A stretch of 5,292 nucleotides of DNA, taken from NCBI GenBank assembly GCA_947460795.1, contig CANHJA010000164.1, forward strand, positions 1-5,292, read 5' to 3'. The number at the start of each line of letters is the position of its first letter. Positions within the stretch are counted from its first letter, which is position 1. This document shows positions 1 through 5,292 of the stretch, in pieces. Origin of the DNA: Bacteroidota bacterium. GTDB lineage: Bacteria > Bacteroidota > Bacteroidia > Chitinophagales > Chitinophagaceae. Position numbers and translations under genes: made by a program. The notes under the pieces were generated by a model that saw nothing but the letters and a program-made list of their open reading frames with translations, did not search any database and was not told the origin of the DNA.

Positions 1-295
1 CTGGATGATTAAAAGAATGTACATCCATTGTTTCCTGATTTTCGAAAATGGATACTATAAAACCAAATCGTTTTTTTCTTTTTTTTCGTTTTAAATAATC
101 CAATGATTTGTTGATGGCTATTCTATATATCCAAGTACTTACTTCCGCATTTTGTTTAAACGAATTAAGTGAATGATGAATAGCGACAAATACATCTTGT
201 GTTATTTCTTCTGCATCTTCTATATTTTGAACATACTGTAGTGCTAGGTTATAAACCATATTTTTGTATGTATATAATATTTTTTCAAATTGCAT
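1..295 (-). CDS. ECF-type RNA polymerase sigma factor, N-terminal part (runs off left edge)
   Basis: Reading leftward from an ATG at 293-295 gives 98 uninterrupted codons to the window edge, so this is a partial gene; the C-terminal DNA-binding region 4 is outside. The visible part is sigma-70 region 2, which binds core RNA polymerase and the -10 element. It shows YNLALQYVQN (residues 15-24), the acidic DAEEITQDVF signature (27-36), and STWIYRIAINKSLDYLKRK (53-71), the region 2.3-2.4 helix typical of ECF factors. A strongly basic run KRKKRKKR follows (69-76), then the start of the linker. A complete protein of this type is usually 160-200 residues. Many ECF genes are followed by an anti-sigma gene, which would lie off the left edge; that is expectation, not observation. 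The outer-membrane protein gene upstream is separated by a terminator, so cotranscription is unlikely. The sigma identity is secure; the regulon cannot be told. Confidence 0.9.
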   Translation of the reverse strand, partial: MQFEKILYTYKNMVYNLALQYVQNIEDAEEITQDVFVAIHHSLNSFKQNAEVSTWIYRIAINKSLDYLKRKKRKKRFGFIVSIFENQETMDVHSFNHP

Positions 296-343
296 GAAGA
301 ATAAAAGTATGTCAGATTATTTTAAAACAATATTGAATCGTAC

Positions 344-351
344 TAAAGATA
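344..351 (-). promoter_or_regulatory. Possible -7 element for the ECF sigma gene
   Basis: On the minus strand this reads TATCTTTA, seven of eight matches to the Bacteroidota -7 consensus TAnnTTTG. It lies 48 bases upstream of the sigma ATG (end to start), which leaves a leader of roughly 40 bases. No convincing TTG/TTTG -33 box is found at the expected 17-23 base spacing; the nearest TTTG (364-367) is only 12 bases away. Such AT-rich matches arise easily by chance here, so this is tentative. Confidence 0.3.
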
Positions 352-369
352 CAATTTTTGAGACAAAAA

Positions 370-393
370 AAATCCCACTTTACAGTGGGATTT
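370..393 (-). terminator. Intrinsic terminator of the outer-membrane barrel gene
   Basis: A perfect 10-bp inverted repeat (370-379 pairing with 384-393, core CCCACT/AGTGGG) encloses a 4-base loop. Read on the minus strand, the hairpin begins 22 bases after the stop codon of the barrel gene. It runs into eight consecutive T residues (positions 372 to 365), two of which belong to the stem base. This is a textbook rho-independent terminator for leftward transcription. In the plus direction there is no comparable T tract after the hairpin, so it is oriented. It separates the barrel gene from the sigma factor gene. Confidence 0.9.
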
Positions 394-415
394 AATATGC
401 TAAATTTTGAAAATA

Positions 416-1111
416 TTAGTTCTTTTTCCAAAGACCACGTCCAAAAAACCAAACTAATGATAAATTAGTTGTTTGACGGTGAACGTTGAAACCAAACTCA
501 GTTGTGTTAGTAACTGGGTTACCTGGAGCTACACCATCTGGATCATTTTTAGTTGATTGAATACCGAAACCAGCAATGTTCGCTTGTAAAGAGAATGCAT
601 TGTAAGGAGTGAAAGCAAAACCGAAGTTTGCAGATCCACCAGCACCGCTAGTTACACCACCTGATGGAGTAGTGATTGAACCATTTACAGCATCGCTGCT
701 ATAAGAACCTGTAGATAAACCTAAATCAACTTTAGTTGTGAAAGCGAACCAGTTATTTAATGGGAAATATTTTTGAACATAAACACCAAATCCTACATTA
801 GTTGCATCAGTTACATTTTTGTTTACAACTGGGCTTTGAGTTGTTACGTTTTCGCCCCAAGAGTTGTTGATACTTAAATCTACTCCTAACTCTAAATTAT
901 CTACTACCATGTAACCTACAGATGGTGTAAAGTTAATAGTAGAAGTTCTGTTGATTGGATCTAAATCTGGATCAGATTTTGTAGAATTAATTCCCATTCC
1001 TAAACGAACAACTACATTCCCTTGAGATGTTGCTGTACGAGTTCTTTTTCTTTGTGCGTCTACTGATAATGCTGAAACAAGCATTAATGAAAAGATAATA
1101 ATTTTTTTCAT
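416..1111 (-). CDS. Secreted outer-membrane beta-barrel protein
   Basis: A 231-residue protein with a clear Sec signal peptide: basic MKK, a hydrophobic core (residues 4-14), and likely cleavage after Ala19 leaving an N-terminal Gln. The mature part begins with a basic stretch (RKRTRT). It then shows alternating hydrophobic/polar strands with aromatic girdle residues, for example GYMVVDNLELGVDLSIN (66-82), VGFGVYVQKYFP (106-117), FAFTTKVDLGLSTG (122-135) and a closing strand TTNLSLVWFFG (214-224). This fits the small OmpA/OmpW-like eight-stranded barrel type (porin_4 or 'outer membrane beta-barrel protein' families) common in Flavobacteriia. The Gly/Ser/Thr-rich segment 133-160 is probably a long surface loop. 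STKSDPD (43-49) and STKNDPD (186-192) recur in two loops. It is monocistronic: a terminator follows, and upstream is the non-coding spacer. No peptidoglycan-binding OmpA C-terminal domain is present. The exact role is unknown; a structural or small-solute porin role would be a guess. Confidence 0.8.
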   Translation of the reverse strand: MKKIIIFSLMLVSALSVDAQRKRTRTATSQGNVVVRLGMGINSTKSDPDLDPINRTSTINFTPSVGYMVVDNLELGVDLSINNSWGENVTTQSPVVNKNVTDATNVGFGVYVQKYFPLNNWFAFTTKVDLGLSTGSYSSDAVNGSITTPSGGVTSGAGGSANFGFAFTPYNAFSLQANIAGFGIQSTKNDPDGVAPGNPVTNTTEFGFNVHRQTTNLSLVWFFGRGLWKKN

Positions 1112-1139
1112 ACTATATTTTTTTTAAAATTTTATGGCG

Positions 1140-1147
1140 TAAAAGTA
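1140..1147 (-). promoter_or_regulatory. Possible -7 element for the outer-membrane barrel gene
   Basis: Read on the minus strand, this is TACTTTTA, seven of eight matches to TAnnTTTG, with 28 bases between it and the ATG at 1109-1111. No good -33 TTG box is seen at the usual spacing. The surrounding sequence (1112-1228) is almost pure A/T, so chance matches are likely. The intervening leader has no Shine-Dalgarno motif, which is usual for this phylum. Confidence 0.3.
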
Positions 1148-1228
1148 TTACAAGTTTTTTAATTTTAATAACTTTTTTTTTATTTTCTTTATATAATAAT
1201 TTAATATTAAAAATATAAATAATATAAC

Positions 1229-1416
1229 ATGAAAAAATTAGCAATCATTTTAGTCGTTTTAGCTGTACTTTTCCTTTGGGTTAAAAGCTCATACAATGGC
1301 CTGATGAGGTAGTTAAAAAATCATGTGCTCAAATTCAAAATCAATATCAACGCAGAATGGATTTAATCAATAATTTAGTAGCTACAGTAAAAGGTGCTGC
1401 CAATTTCATCGAAAAG
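1229..1416 (+). pseudogene. lemA: Decayed, truncated lemA remnant
   Basis: The ATG at 1229 opens a frame encoding a short N-terminus with a membrane anchor (KKLAIILVVLAVLFLWVKSSYNGL), which stops at TAG 1310-1312. LemA-like sequence resumes in another frame from 1303: DEVVKKSCAQIQNQYQRRMDLINNLVATVKGAANF. This is the conserved LemA start (membrane helix, then NGLV..DE.VK..WAQV.NQYQRR.DLIPNLV.TVKG). Lesions visible are a net loss of 1 base modulo 3 at the junction (about 10 bases if three codons normally separate Leu from Asp), the conserved Trp replaced by Cys (TGT), and loss of all recognisable LemA sequence after about 1407-1416. The usual length is about 190 residues; only about 70 remain. 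The second frame runs on to a stop at 1498-1500 without recognisable content and overlaps the 3' end of the convergent membrane-protein gene. LemA proteins are membrane-anchored coiled-coil proteins of uncertain role. The rest of the 1112-1469 gap is AT-rich, with no other gene seen. Confidence 0.85.
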
Positions 1417-1469
1417 CGATATCTAAATTTTAAAAATAATAAAAAACGTAGCGATTTTTTAAGCCAAAG

Positions 1470-2438
1470 TTATTCGTCTTTGTATAATTTCATTTTATAA
1501 ACGAATAAACAACCAATTAAAGAAGGGATAATTAAATTAATAAACCACAACATAAAAGTAGATGAAACAATGCCTAAATGATTGGTGCTTAAGGGCGCTA
1601 AAAAGAATAAAGCAGTTTCTCCTCTAATTCCAATTTCAGCAATGGCAATTGTGGGCAAAATTGCCATAATCCAAAATATCAGCCATACAGTACACAACAA
1701 TATTACATTGTTTATATCTACTAAAAAAAACTTTAAAAGGAGTATAAATTGGAGTGTGTAAACAAGATATCGTCCTGTTGATATCAAAAGTATTTTAATG
1801 AGTTGGCGTTGATTAAATCGTTTTACAATTTCTAAATAAATTCTTAATTTTCTAAAAAATTTAATGCCCTTTGTCCAATCTAAAAGCTTATGTAGGTTAA
1901 AAAATAAATATGTTAGAAAAGTAAAAAACAAGAGGCTAGCGATGAATAATATAGTAAGCCAAGAAAAATTTTGAACATTTAAAATATAATACGCAACGCC
2001 TATTAAACCTAAAAAACCTGTGATAATAAGCTGCGCAAAACTACCGATAATTGTCACTGTGATTCCTTGAATTTTGTGTACATTTCTGAGGTATAAAATT
2101 CGACCCATATACTCTCCTATTCTGTTGGGTGTAATAACCGAAACTGCTACACCAGTCAAAACAGATTGAAGAGATTTCCACAAAGAAAATTTTTCTGTTC
2201 CTACTAAAAGCAATCGCCATTTTTGAGCTTCAATGGTCCAATTAAAAATCATTAAAAGAAAAACTACACTTAAAAAGAGTATCTTCGAAGTGTTCCATTC
2301 AACAAATAAATCATGAATTGTATTTTGAAGATTCGGTTGATGTATAATTTGATTGTAGAGAGTATAGGCAATCCATAAAAACAAACTGATACCAATAGTT
2401 GCTTTAAAAAATAATTTGATAAATTTGTTTTTAATCAC
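1470..2438 (-). CDS. Flippase-like integral membrane protein, YbhN/AglD/UPF0104 (LPG-synthase TM) family
   Basis: The 322-residue, very hydrophobic protein has about eight predicted membrane segments, near residues 8-28, 51-70, 88-104, 125-152, 158-181, 213-238, 244-265 and 288-315. Family hallmarks are TPNRIGEYMGR (103-113), matching the conserved 'P-G-R-[LI]-G-E' loop, and AEIGIRGETALFF (267-279), matching the conserved 'GG.G.RE' region. The family (PF03706) covers the membrane half of MprF and stand-alone relatives; proposed roles include lipid or lipid-linked glycan flipping. The cytoplasmic aminoacyl-transferase domain of true MprF is absent, so lysyl-PG synthesis is not predicted. The start is GTG at 2436-2438: an in-frame stop lies upstream at 2481-2483, with no ATG, GTG or TTG between, and the next internal Met is residue 63, after the first helix. 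It diverges from ruvC with an 18-bp gap. I saw no convincing promoter for it, so one may lie inside ruvC. Membership is firm, substrate unknown. Confidence 0.85.
   Translation of the reverse strand: MIKNKFIKLFFKATIGISLFLWIAYTLYNQIIHQPNLQNTIHDLFVEWNTSKILFLSVVFLLMIFNWTIEAQKWRLLLVGTEKFSLWKSLQSVLTGVAVSVITPNRIGEYMGRILYLRNVHKIQGITVTIIGSFAQLIITGFLGLIGVAYYILNVQNFSWLTILFIASLLFFTFLTYLFFNLHKLLDWTKGIKFFRKLRIYLEIVKRFNQRQLIKILLISTGRYLVYTLQFILLLKFFLVDINNVILLCTVWLIFWIMAILPTIAIAEIGIRGETALFFLAPLSTNHLGIVSSTFMLWFINLIIPSLIGCLFVYKMKLYKDE
2399..2427 (+). promoter_or_regulatory. Probable ruvC promoter, lying inside the divergent membrane-protein gene
   Basis: A -33 TTG (2399-2401) and an exact -7 TAAATTTG (2420-2427, consensus TAnnTTTG) are separated by 18 bases, within the spacing known for Bacteroidota housekeeping sigma promoters. 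Transcription would start near 2433-2435, giving a leader of roughly 22-25 bases before the ruvC start. The whole element lies within the first codons of the oppositely oriented membrane-protein gene. The match is good, but the AT-rich background makes it unproven. Confidence 0.5.
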
Positions 2439-2456
2439 GCTGTAAAAATAAGTCGC

Positions 2457-3017
2457 TTGAATCGTAAAAAGGAAATAATTTTAGGAATAGACCCCGGCAC
2501 CATTGTGATGGGTTATGGACTTATTGAAATCGTAGGAAACAAACCTCAGTTATTAGAAATGGGCGTTTTAAAATTATCAAAATACAAAGATGCCAATGTT
2601 CGTTTGCAACATATTTATGAAAAAATAACTTCTTTATATAAGGCTTTTCACCCTACGCAATTTGCCATTGAAGCTCCATTTTTTGGCAAAAATGTGCAAA
2701 GCATGCTAAAGCTTGGAAGAGCACAAGGAGTAGCCATTGCATCGGCTATGCAACATGGTTTAAGTGCAACCGAATATTCGCCTAAAAAAATAAAACAATC
2801 CATTACAGGAAATGGAAATGCAACCAAAGAGCAAGTTTGGAAAATGTTGCAACAAATTTTAAAGTTTGAAGACCGACCAGAGTTTTTAGATTCTACCGAT
2901 GCGGTTGCGGTTGCTTTATGTCATTATTATCAGGGTATGGGAGTTGACAAGCTATTGAAAAAAGACAATAATTGGGAAAGCTTTTTAAAGAATAATGCAC
3001 ATCGTATAAAAAAATAA
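2457..3017 (+). CDS. ruvC: Crossover junction endodeoxyribonuclease RuvC
   Basis: This is the Holliday junction resolvase, a homodimeric Mg-dependent nuclease that nicks four-way DNA junctions together with the RuvAB branch-migration motor in recombinational repair. All four catalytic acids are visible: Asp12 in LGIDPGT (9-15), Glu72 in AIEAPFFGKN (70-79), and Asp145 and Asp148 in LDSTDAVAVALCH (144-156). His156 and the NGNATKEQV stretch (119-127) are also typical. Its 186 residues are normal for Bacteroidota RuvC. The start is set at TTG 2457, which places the first beta strand (EIILGIDPGT) as in other RuvCs; no ATG is available before Met18, and that would remove Asp12. There is no Shine-Dalgarno, as usual in the phylum. 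A likely promoter sits at 2399-2427. The kinase gene follows after 19 bp on the same strand, so readthrough is likely. Identity is very secure; the exact start is slightly less so. Confidence 0.96.
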   Translation: MNRKKEIILGIDPGTIVMGYGLIEIVGNKPQLLEMGVLKLSKYKDANVRLQHIYEKITSLYKAFHPTQFAIEAPFFGKNVQSMLKLGRAQGVAIASAMQHGLSATEYSPKKIKQSITGNGNATKEQVWKMLQQILKFEDRPEFLDSTDAVAVALCHYYQGMGVDKLLKKDNNWESFLKNNAHRIKK

Positions 3018-3036
3018 TTATCTTTAAAGTTGATAT

Positions 3037-4320
3037 ATGAGTAATAAAACGTTACGAATAACCTTTATTTTATCGGTAGTGTGTGCAATTATGATGATTG
3101 CAATGCAGTTTTTATGGATAAAAAAAGCATATCAGTTAGAAAAAAATATTTTCAATACGCATGTTACGATCGCATTAAAAAATGTTGCGATACAACTTTT
3201 GCGCATGAATGAAAACAACTCAACAGTTGATAGTATTGTTACACAAATAAATGAAAAATATTATACCGTTCAAGTCAACGATAAAATTGACTCTACAGCA
3301 CTGGAATATTTATTGCGAAGAGAATTATTAGCACAACAAATAAAAACTGATTTTGAATACAGTGTATATGATTGCCAAAGTGAAAAAGTGCGTTATGGCA
3401 AATACATCAGTTTCTCCAAAAATGACAAAGAAACGGATGTGGTTAAAACGCTATTCCCAAAAAAGAAAGGAGAAAACAATTATTTTGGGGTTCACTTTCC
3501 TCAATTAGATACTTTCCTAACCAAAGAAATGTCCAATTGGTTTATATCCACTTTTGTGCTTTTCATGTTTATGCTAATATTAGCGTATGCAATATTTATT
3601 ATTTTTAGACAAAAACGATTATCCGAAATTCAGAAAGATTTTGTGAATAATATGACCCATGAATTTAAAACGCCTTTAGCAACGATTAAATTATCATCCG
3701 AGGTATTAAAAAACCCAAATATCATTAATAATCCTGCTCGTTTATTAAATTATGCAACCATCATCAATACTGAAACCGAGCATCTTACAAACCAAGTAGA
3801 ACGAGTGCTGCAAATGGCAAAAAGTGGCAAGGATGTTATGAAACTGAATAAAGAAGAGGTTGAATTGGAATTGTTAATGGATGAAATTATCGACAAAACG
3901 TATAAACCACTTTTACGATCTAGGGGTGGCGATATTATTGTTACTATGAAAAAAGATGACATTTCATTTACCGTAGATAAAATGCACATAAAAAATGTGA
4001 TCAATAATTTATTAGAAAATGCCATTAAATATTGCAACAATATCCCAATAATTAATGTAACTTGTGACGAGAATCAAGAATTGATTTCTATTTGTGTAAA
4101 AGACAATGGAATAGGGATATCCCAAGAAAACATGAAACATATTTTTGATAAATTTTTCCGAGTTTCCACAGGCAATTTACATGACGTAAAAGGCTTTGGA
4201 TTAGGATTAAATTATGTAAAATTAATTTGTAAGCAACACGGAGGAGAAATAAAAGTAAGCAGTGAACTTGAAAAAGGTTCAGAATTTTGTATATTTATAC
4301 CGAAATACCATAAAAGTTAA
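3037..4320 (+). CDS. Membrane sensor histidine kinase (RprX-like)
   Basis: A 427-residue, full-length sensor kinase. The layout is: short cytoplasmic N-terminus, TM1 (about 7-28), periplasmic sensor region of about 138 residues (29-166), TM2 (about 168-190), HisKA dimerisation and phosphoacceptor domain (195-262) and HATPase_c domain (about 310-425). The phosphoacceptor is His208 in FVNNMTHEFKTPL (202-214). The ATP site shows the N box NLLENAIKY (324-332, Asn328), G1 DNGIGI (356-361), F box FDKFFR (370-375) and G2 GFGLGL (386-391); all key residues are intact. There is no HAMP or PAS domain between TM2 and HisKA, which resembles Bacteroides RprX. The periplasmic part shows no domain I can name, so the signal is unknown. 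It should phosphorylate the response regulator encoded 5 bp downstream. A weak -7-like TATCTTTA at 3019-3026 precedes it without a -33 box, so transcription from the ruvC promoter seems more likely. Confidence 0.93.
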   Translation: MSNKTLRITFILSVVCAIMMIAMQFLWIKKAYQLEKNIFNTHVTIALKNVAIQLLRMNENNSTVDSIVTQINEKYYTVQVNDKIDSTALEYLLRRELLAQQIKTDFEYSVYDCQSEKVRYGKYISFSKNDKETDVVKTLFPKKKGENNYFGVHFPQLDTFLTKEMSNWFISTFVLFMFMLILAYAIFIIFRQKRLSEIQKDFVNNMTHEFKTPLATIKLSSEVLKNPNIINNPARLLNYATIINTETEHLTNQVERVLQMAKSGKDVMKLNKEEVELELLMDEIIDKTYKPLLRSRGGDIIVTMKKDDISFTVDKMHIKNVINNLLENAIKYCNNIPIINVTCDENQELISICVKDNGIGISQENMKHIFDKFFRVSTGNLHDVKGFGLGLNYVKLICKQHGGEIKVSSELEKGSEFCIFIPKYHKS

Positions 4321-4325
4321 AAATT

Positions 4326-5033
4326 ATGCCACAAAAAACGAAAATTTTATTAGTAGAAGATGACGCAGCTTTGGGTTATGTAATTAAAGATAGTCTTGAA
4401 GAAAGAGGCTTTGAAGTGACTCATGCTACTGACGGAAACGCTGGTTGGCAACAGTTTTCAAAAAACTTTTATGATTTGTGTTTGTTGGATGTAAACATGC
4501 CATTGAAAGATGGTTTTACGTTAGCGAGTCAAATTCGTAGAAAAAATACCCATATTCCTATTTTATTTATCACTGCAAAGAATATGCAAGAAGATAAAAT
4601 TGCAGGTTTTAAAGCCGGTGGAGATGATTATATTACTAAACCTTTCAGTATGGAAGAGCTTTTGCTTCGCATTGATGTGTTTATTAAAAGAACCAAAGGA
4701 ACCGATTCTGAAGAATTAATTTTCCCAATTGGACAAACTATTTTTGACTTCCCTAACTTAACCGTAAAAGGACCAAATACAGATATACGATTAACCCAAA
4801 AAGAAGCAGACTTGTTGCGCTTTTTCTGTATGAATCCTAATCGTGTCGTAAAACGCGATGAAGTTTTAACAAAAGTATGGGGTAAGGACGATTACTTTTT
4901 AGGTAGAAGTATGGATGTGTTTATCACTAAAATCAGAAAATATCTAAAAGAAGAAACTGAAATTGAGATTCAAACGATCCATGGGGTTGGGTTTAGATTT
5001 ATCAACCCAAGTGCTAAAGTTGAAGAAGAATAG
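4326..5033 (+). CDS. OmpR/PhoB-type response regulator (RprY-like)
   Basis: This 235-residue DNA-binding response regulator is the evident partner of the upstream kinase. The receiver domain (about 5-121) has the acidic pair Glu11/Asp12 in LLVEDD, phosphoacceptor Asp55 in CLLDVNMPLKDGF, switch Thr83 in FITAK, and Lys105 in TKPF. All are intact, so it should be a phosphorylation-dependent regulator. The C-terminal winged helix (about 136-226) includes LTQKEADLLRFF (156-167), the recognition-helix region RSMDVFITKIRKYL (194-207) and the wing IQTIHGVGFRF (215-225). DDYITKPFSMEELLLRI and the wHTH resemble Bacteroides RprY closely, judged from memory of the family. The ATG is 5 bases after the kinase stop, so the two are probably translationally coupled. 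The last 20 bases overlap the 3' end of the convergent HIT gene. Target genes cannot be inferred. Confidence 0.94.
   Translation: MPQKTKILLVEDDAALGYVIKDSLEERGFEVTHATDGNAGWQQFSKNFYDLCLLDVNMPLKDGFTLASQIRRKNTHIPILFITAKNMQEDKIAGFKAGGDDYITKPFSMEELLLRIDVFIKRTKGTDSEELIFPIGQTIFDFPNLTVKGPNTDIRLTQKEADLLRFFCMNPNRVVKRDEVLTKVWGKDDYFLGRSMDVFITKIRKYLKEETEIEIQTIHGVGFRFINPSAKVEEE
4987..5010 (-). other. Inverted repeat at the convergent gene end; possible weak terminator for the HIT gene
   Basis: A perfect 7-bp inverted repeat, TTGGGTT (4987-4993) and AACCCAA (5004-5010), encloses a 10-base loop that could add two more pairs. On the minus strand it begins 3 bases after the HIT stop codon (5014-5016), the position expected for a terminator, but no T tract follows. 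It lies inside the response regulator's coding sequence (the VGFRFINPS region), so it may simply be coding sequence. A role in ending leftward transcription is inference. Confidence 0.3.
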
Positions 5034-5292
5034 TACTTTGTATTTCTTTCATCTCTTCAGACGTCAGTGTTAGTTTTTTTCTAGTAAAATTTAAATCATC
5101 CGCAGAATTGATCGGAACCAAGTGCATATGTGCATGAGGAACCTCTAAACCAATTACGGAAATTCCACAGCGCTTACAAGGAAACGTTTTTTCAATTGCT
5201 TTGGCAATTGGTTGTGCGAACACTAACCACTTTGAAAGTATTTCTATATTGACATCAAAAATTTTATCGCATTCTTGTTTAGGTACAACTAA
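5014..5292 (-). CDS. HIT-family nucleotide-binding protein, C-terminal part (enters from right edge)
   Basis: The minus-strand frame is open from the right edge to the TAG at 5014-5016, giving 93 codons; the N-terminus and true start lie outside. A GTG at 5221-5223 lies inside the domain and is not the start. The active-site motif of the histidine-triad superfamily is intact: HAHMHLVPI, encoded around 5112-5138, preceded by the typical PCKRCGISVIGLEVP stretch. HIT proteins bind nucleotides and hydrolyse phosphoramidates or dinucleotide phosphates; the middle His of HxHxH is the usual nucleophile. LVVPKQECDKIFDVN at the visible beginning matches the early part of the domain, so only about 35-40 residues should be missing from a normal length of about 130. 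In many Bacteroidota this gene lies next to greA, which might be just off the right edge; this is not seen here. The coding end overlaps that of the response regulator by 20 bases. Confidence 0.9.
   Translation of the reverse strand, partial: LVVPKQECDKIFDVNIEILSKWLVFAQPIAKAIEKTFPCKRCGISVIGLEVPHAHMHLVPINSADDLNFTRKKLTLTSEEMKEIQSTILLQL

Noticed and set aside
1200..1211. Perfect 12-bp palindrome TTTAATATTAAA upstream of the lemA remnant
   Set aside because: It consists only of A/T within a nearly pure A/T spacer, where such palindromes are expected by chance. There is no second copy or adjacent promoter to suggest an operator.
1303..1500. Plus-strand 65-codon frame as an independent small gene
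   Set aside because: Its first ~35 codons are displaced LemA sequence and the remainder is featureless AT-rich readthrough into the convergent gene's end, so it is treated as part of the lemA pseudogene.
2443..2450. TATTTTTA (minus strand) as the promoter of the membrane-protein gene
   Set aside because: It ends only 4 bases from the GTG start, which would require a leaderless transcript, and no -33 box is present.
3019..3026. TATCTTTA as a separate promoter for the histidine kinase
   Set aside because: It matches seven of eight -7 positions but has no TTG at the -33 distance, and its start point would fall within a few bases of the kinase ATG.
3750..4040. Minus-strand 96-residue open frame inside the histidine kinase gene
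   Set aside because: It lies wholly within a well-supported kinase gene covering the HisKA end and the N box. Its product is low-complexity and Ser/Ile-rich, typical of the reverse frame of an AT-rich gene. No domain is recognisable.
1..5292. A novel defence, mobile or biosynthetic system
   Set aside because: Every intact gene belongs to a familiar family. There are no direct-repeat arrays, terminal inverted repeats, tRNA or attachment sites, or unexplained gene clusters, so a new multi-gene system is not supported.

Overview
The window is very AT-rich and reads as chromosomal DNA of a member of the Bacteroidota, most likely a Flavobacteriaceae species close to Flavobacterium. Supporting signs are the near absence of Shine-Dalgarno sequences, TAnnTTTG-type promoter elements, a signal peptide ending in the '-DA|Q' pattern common in this group, and the family-specific look of the sensor kinase/regulator pair and the HIT protein. 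This assignment is an inference from sequence style; no search was run.

Left part (1-1111, minus strand): the N-terminal part of an ECF-type RNA polymerase sigma factor leaves the window at the left edge. Before it lies an independent gene for a small secreted outer-membrane beta-barrel protein. A clear intrinsic terminator (370-393) separates the two, so they are separate transcription units.

Middle (1112-2438): an AT-rich spacer is followed by a decayed plus-strand remnant of lemA (1229 to about 1416). It carries a frameshift, a lost conserved tryptophan and a missing C-terminal two thirds. Convergent to it is a complete minus-strand gene for a multi-pass membrane protein of the YbhN/AglD/UPF0104 family (flippase-like, related to the membrane domain of lysylphosphatidylglycerol synthase).

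Right part (2439-5292): only 18 bp separate the GTG start of the membrane protein gene from the TTG start of ruvC, which runs divergently. ruvC (Holliday junction resolvase) is followed after 19 bp by a membrane histidine kinase, and 5 bp later by an OmpR-type response regulator. The three are probably one transcript. The kinase and regulator form a complete two-component pair resembling RprX/RprY of Bacteroides. Converging on the regulator, with a 20-bp overlap of coding ends, is the C-terminal part of a HIT-family nucleotide-binding protein that enters from the right edge.

Most of this is ordinary core-genome content. I found no mobile element, CRISPR array, tRNA, rRNA or evidence of a new multi-gene system. 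The points most worth a second look are the lemA remnant, the tight divergent junction with two non-ATG starts, and the overlapping convergent end at the regulator.
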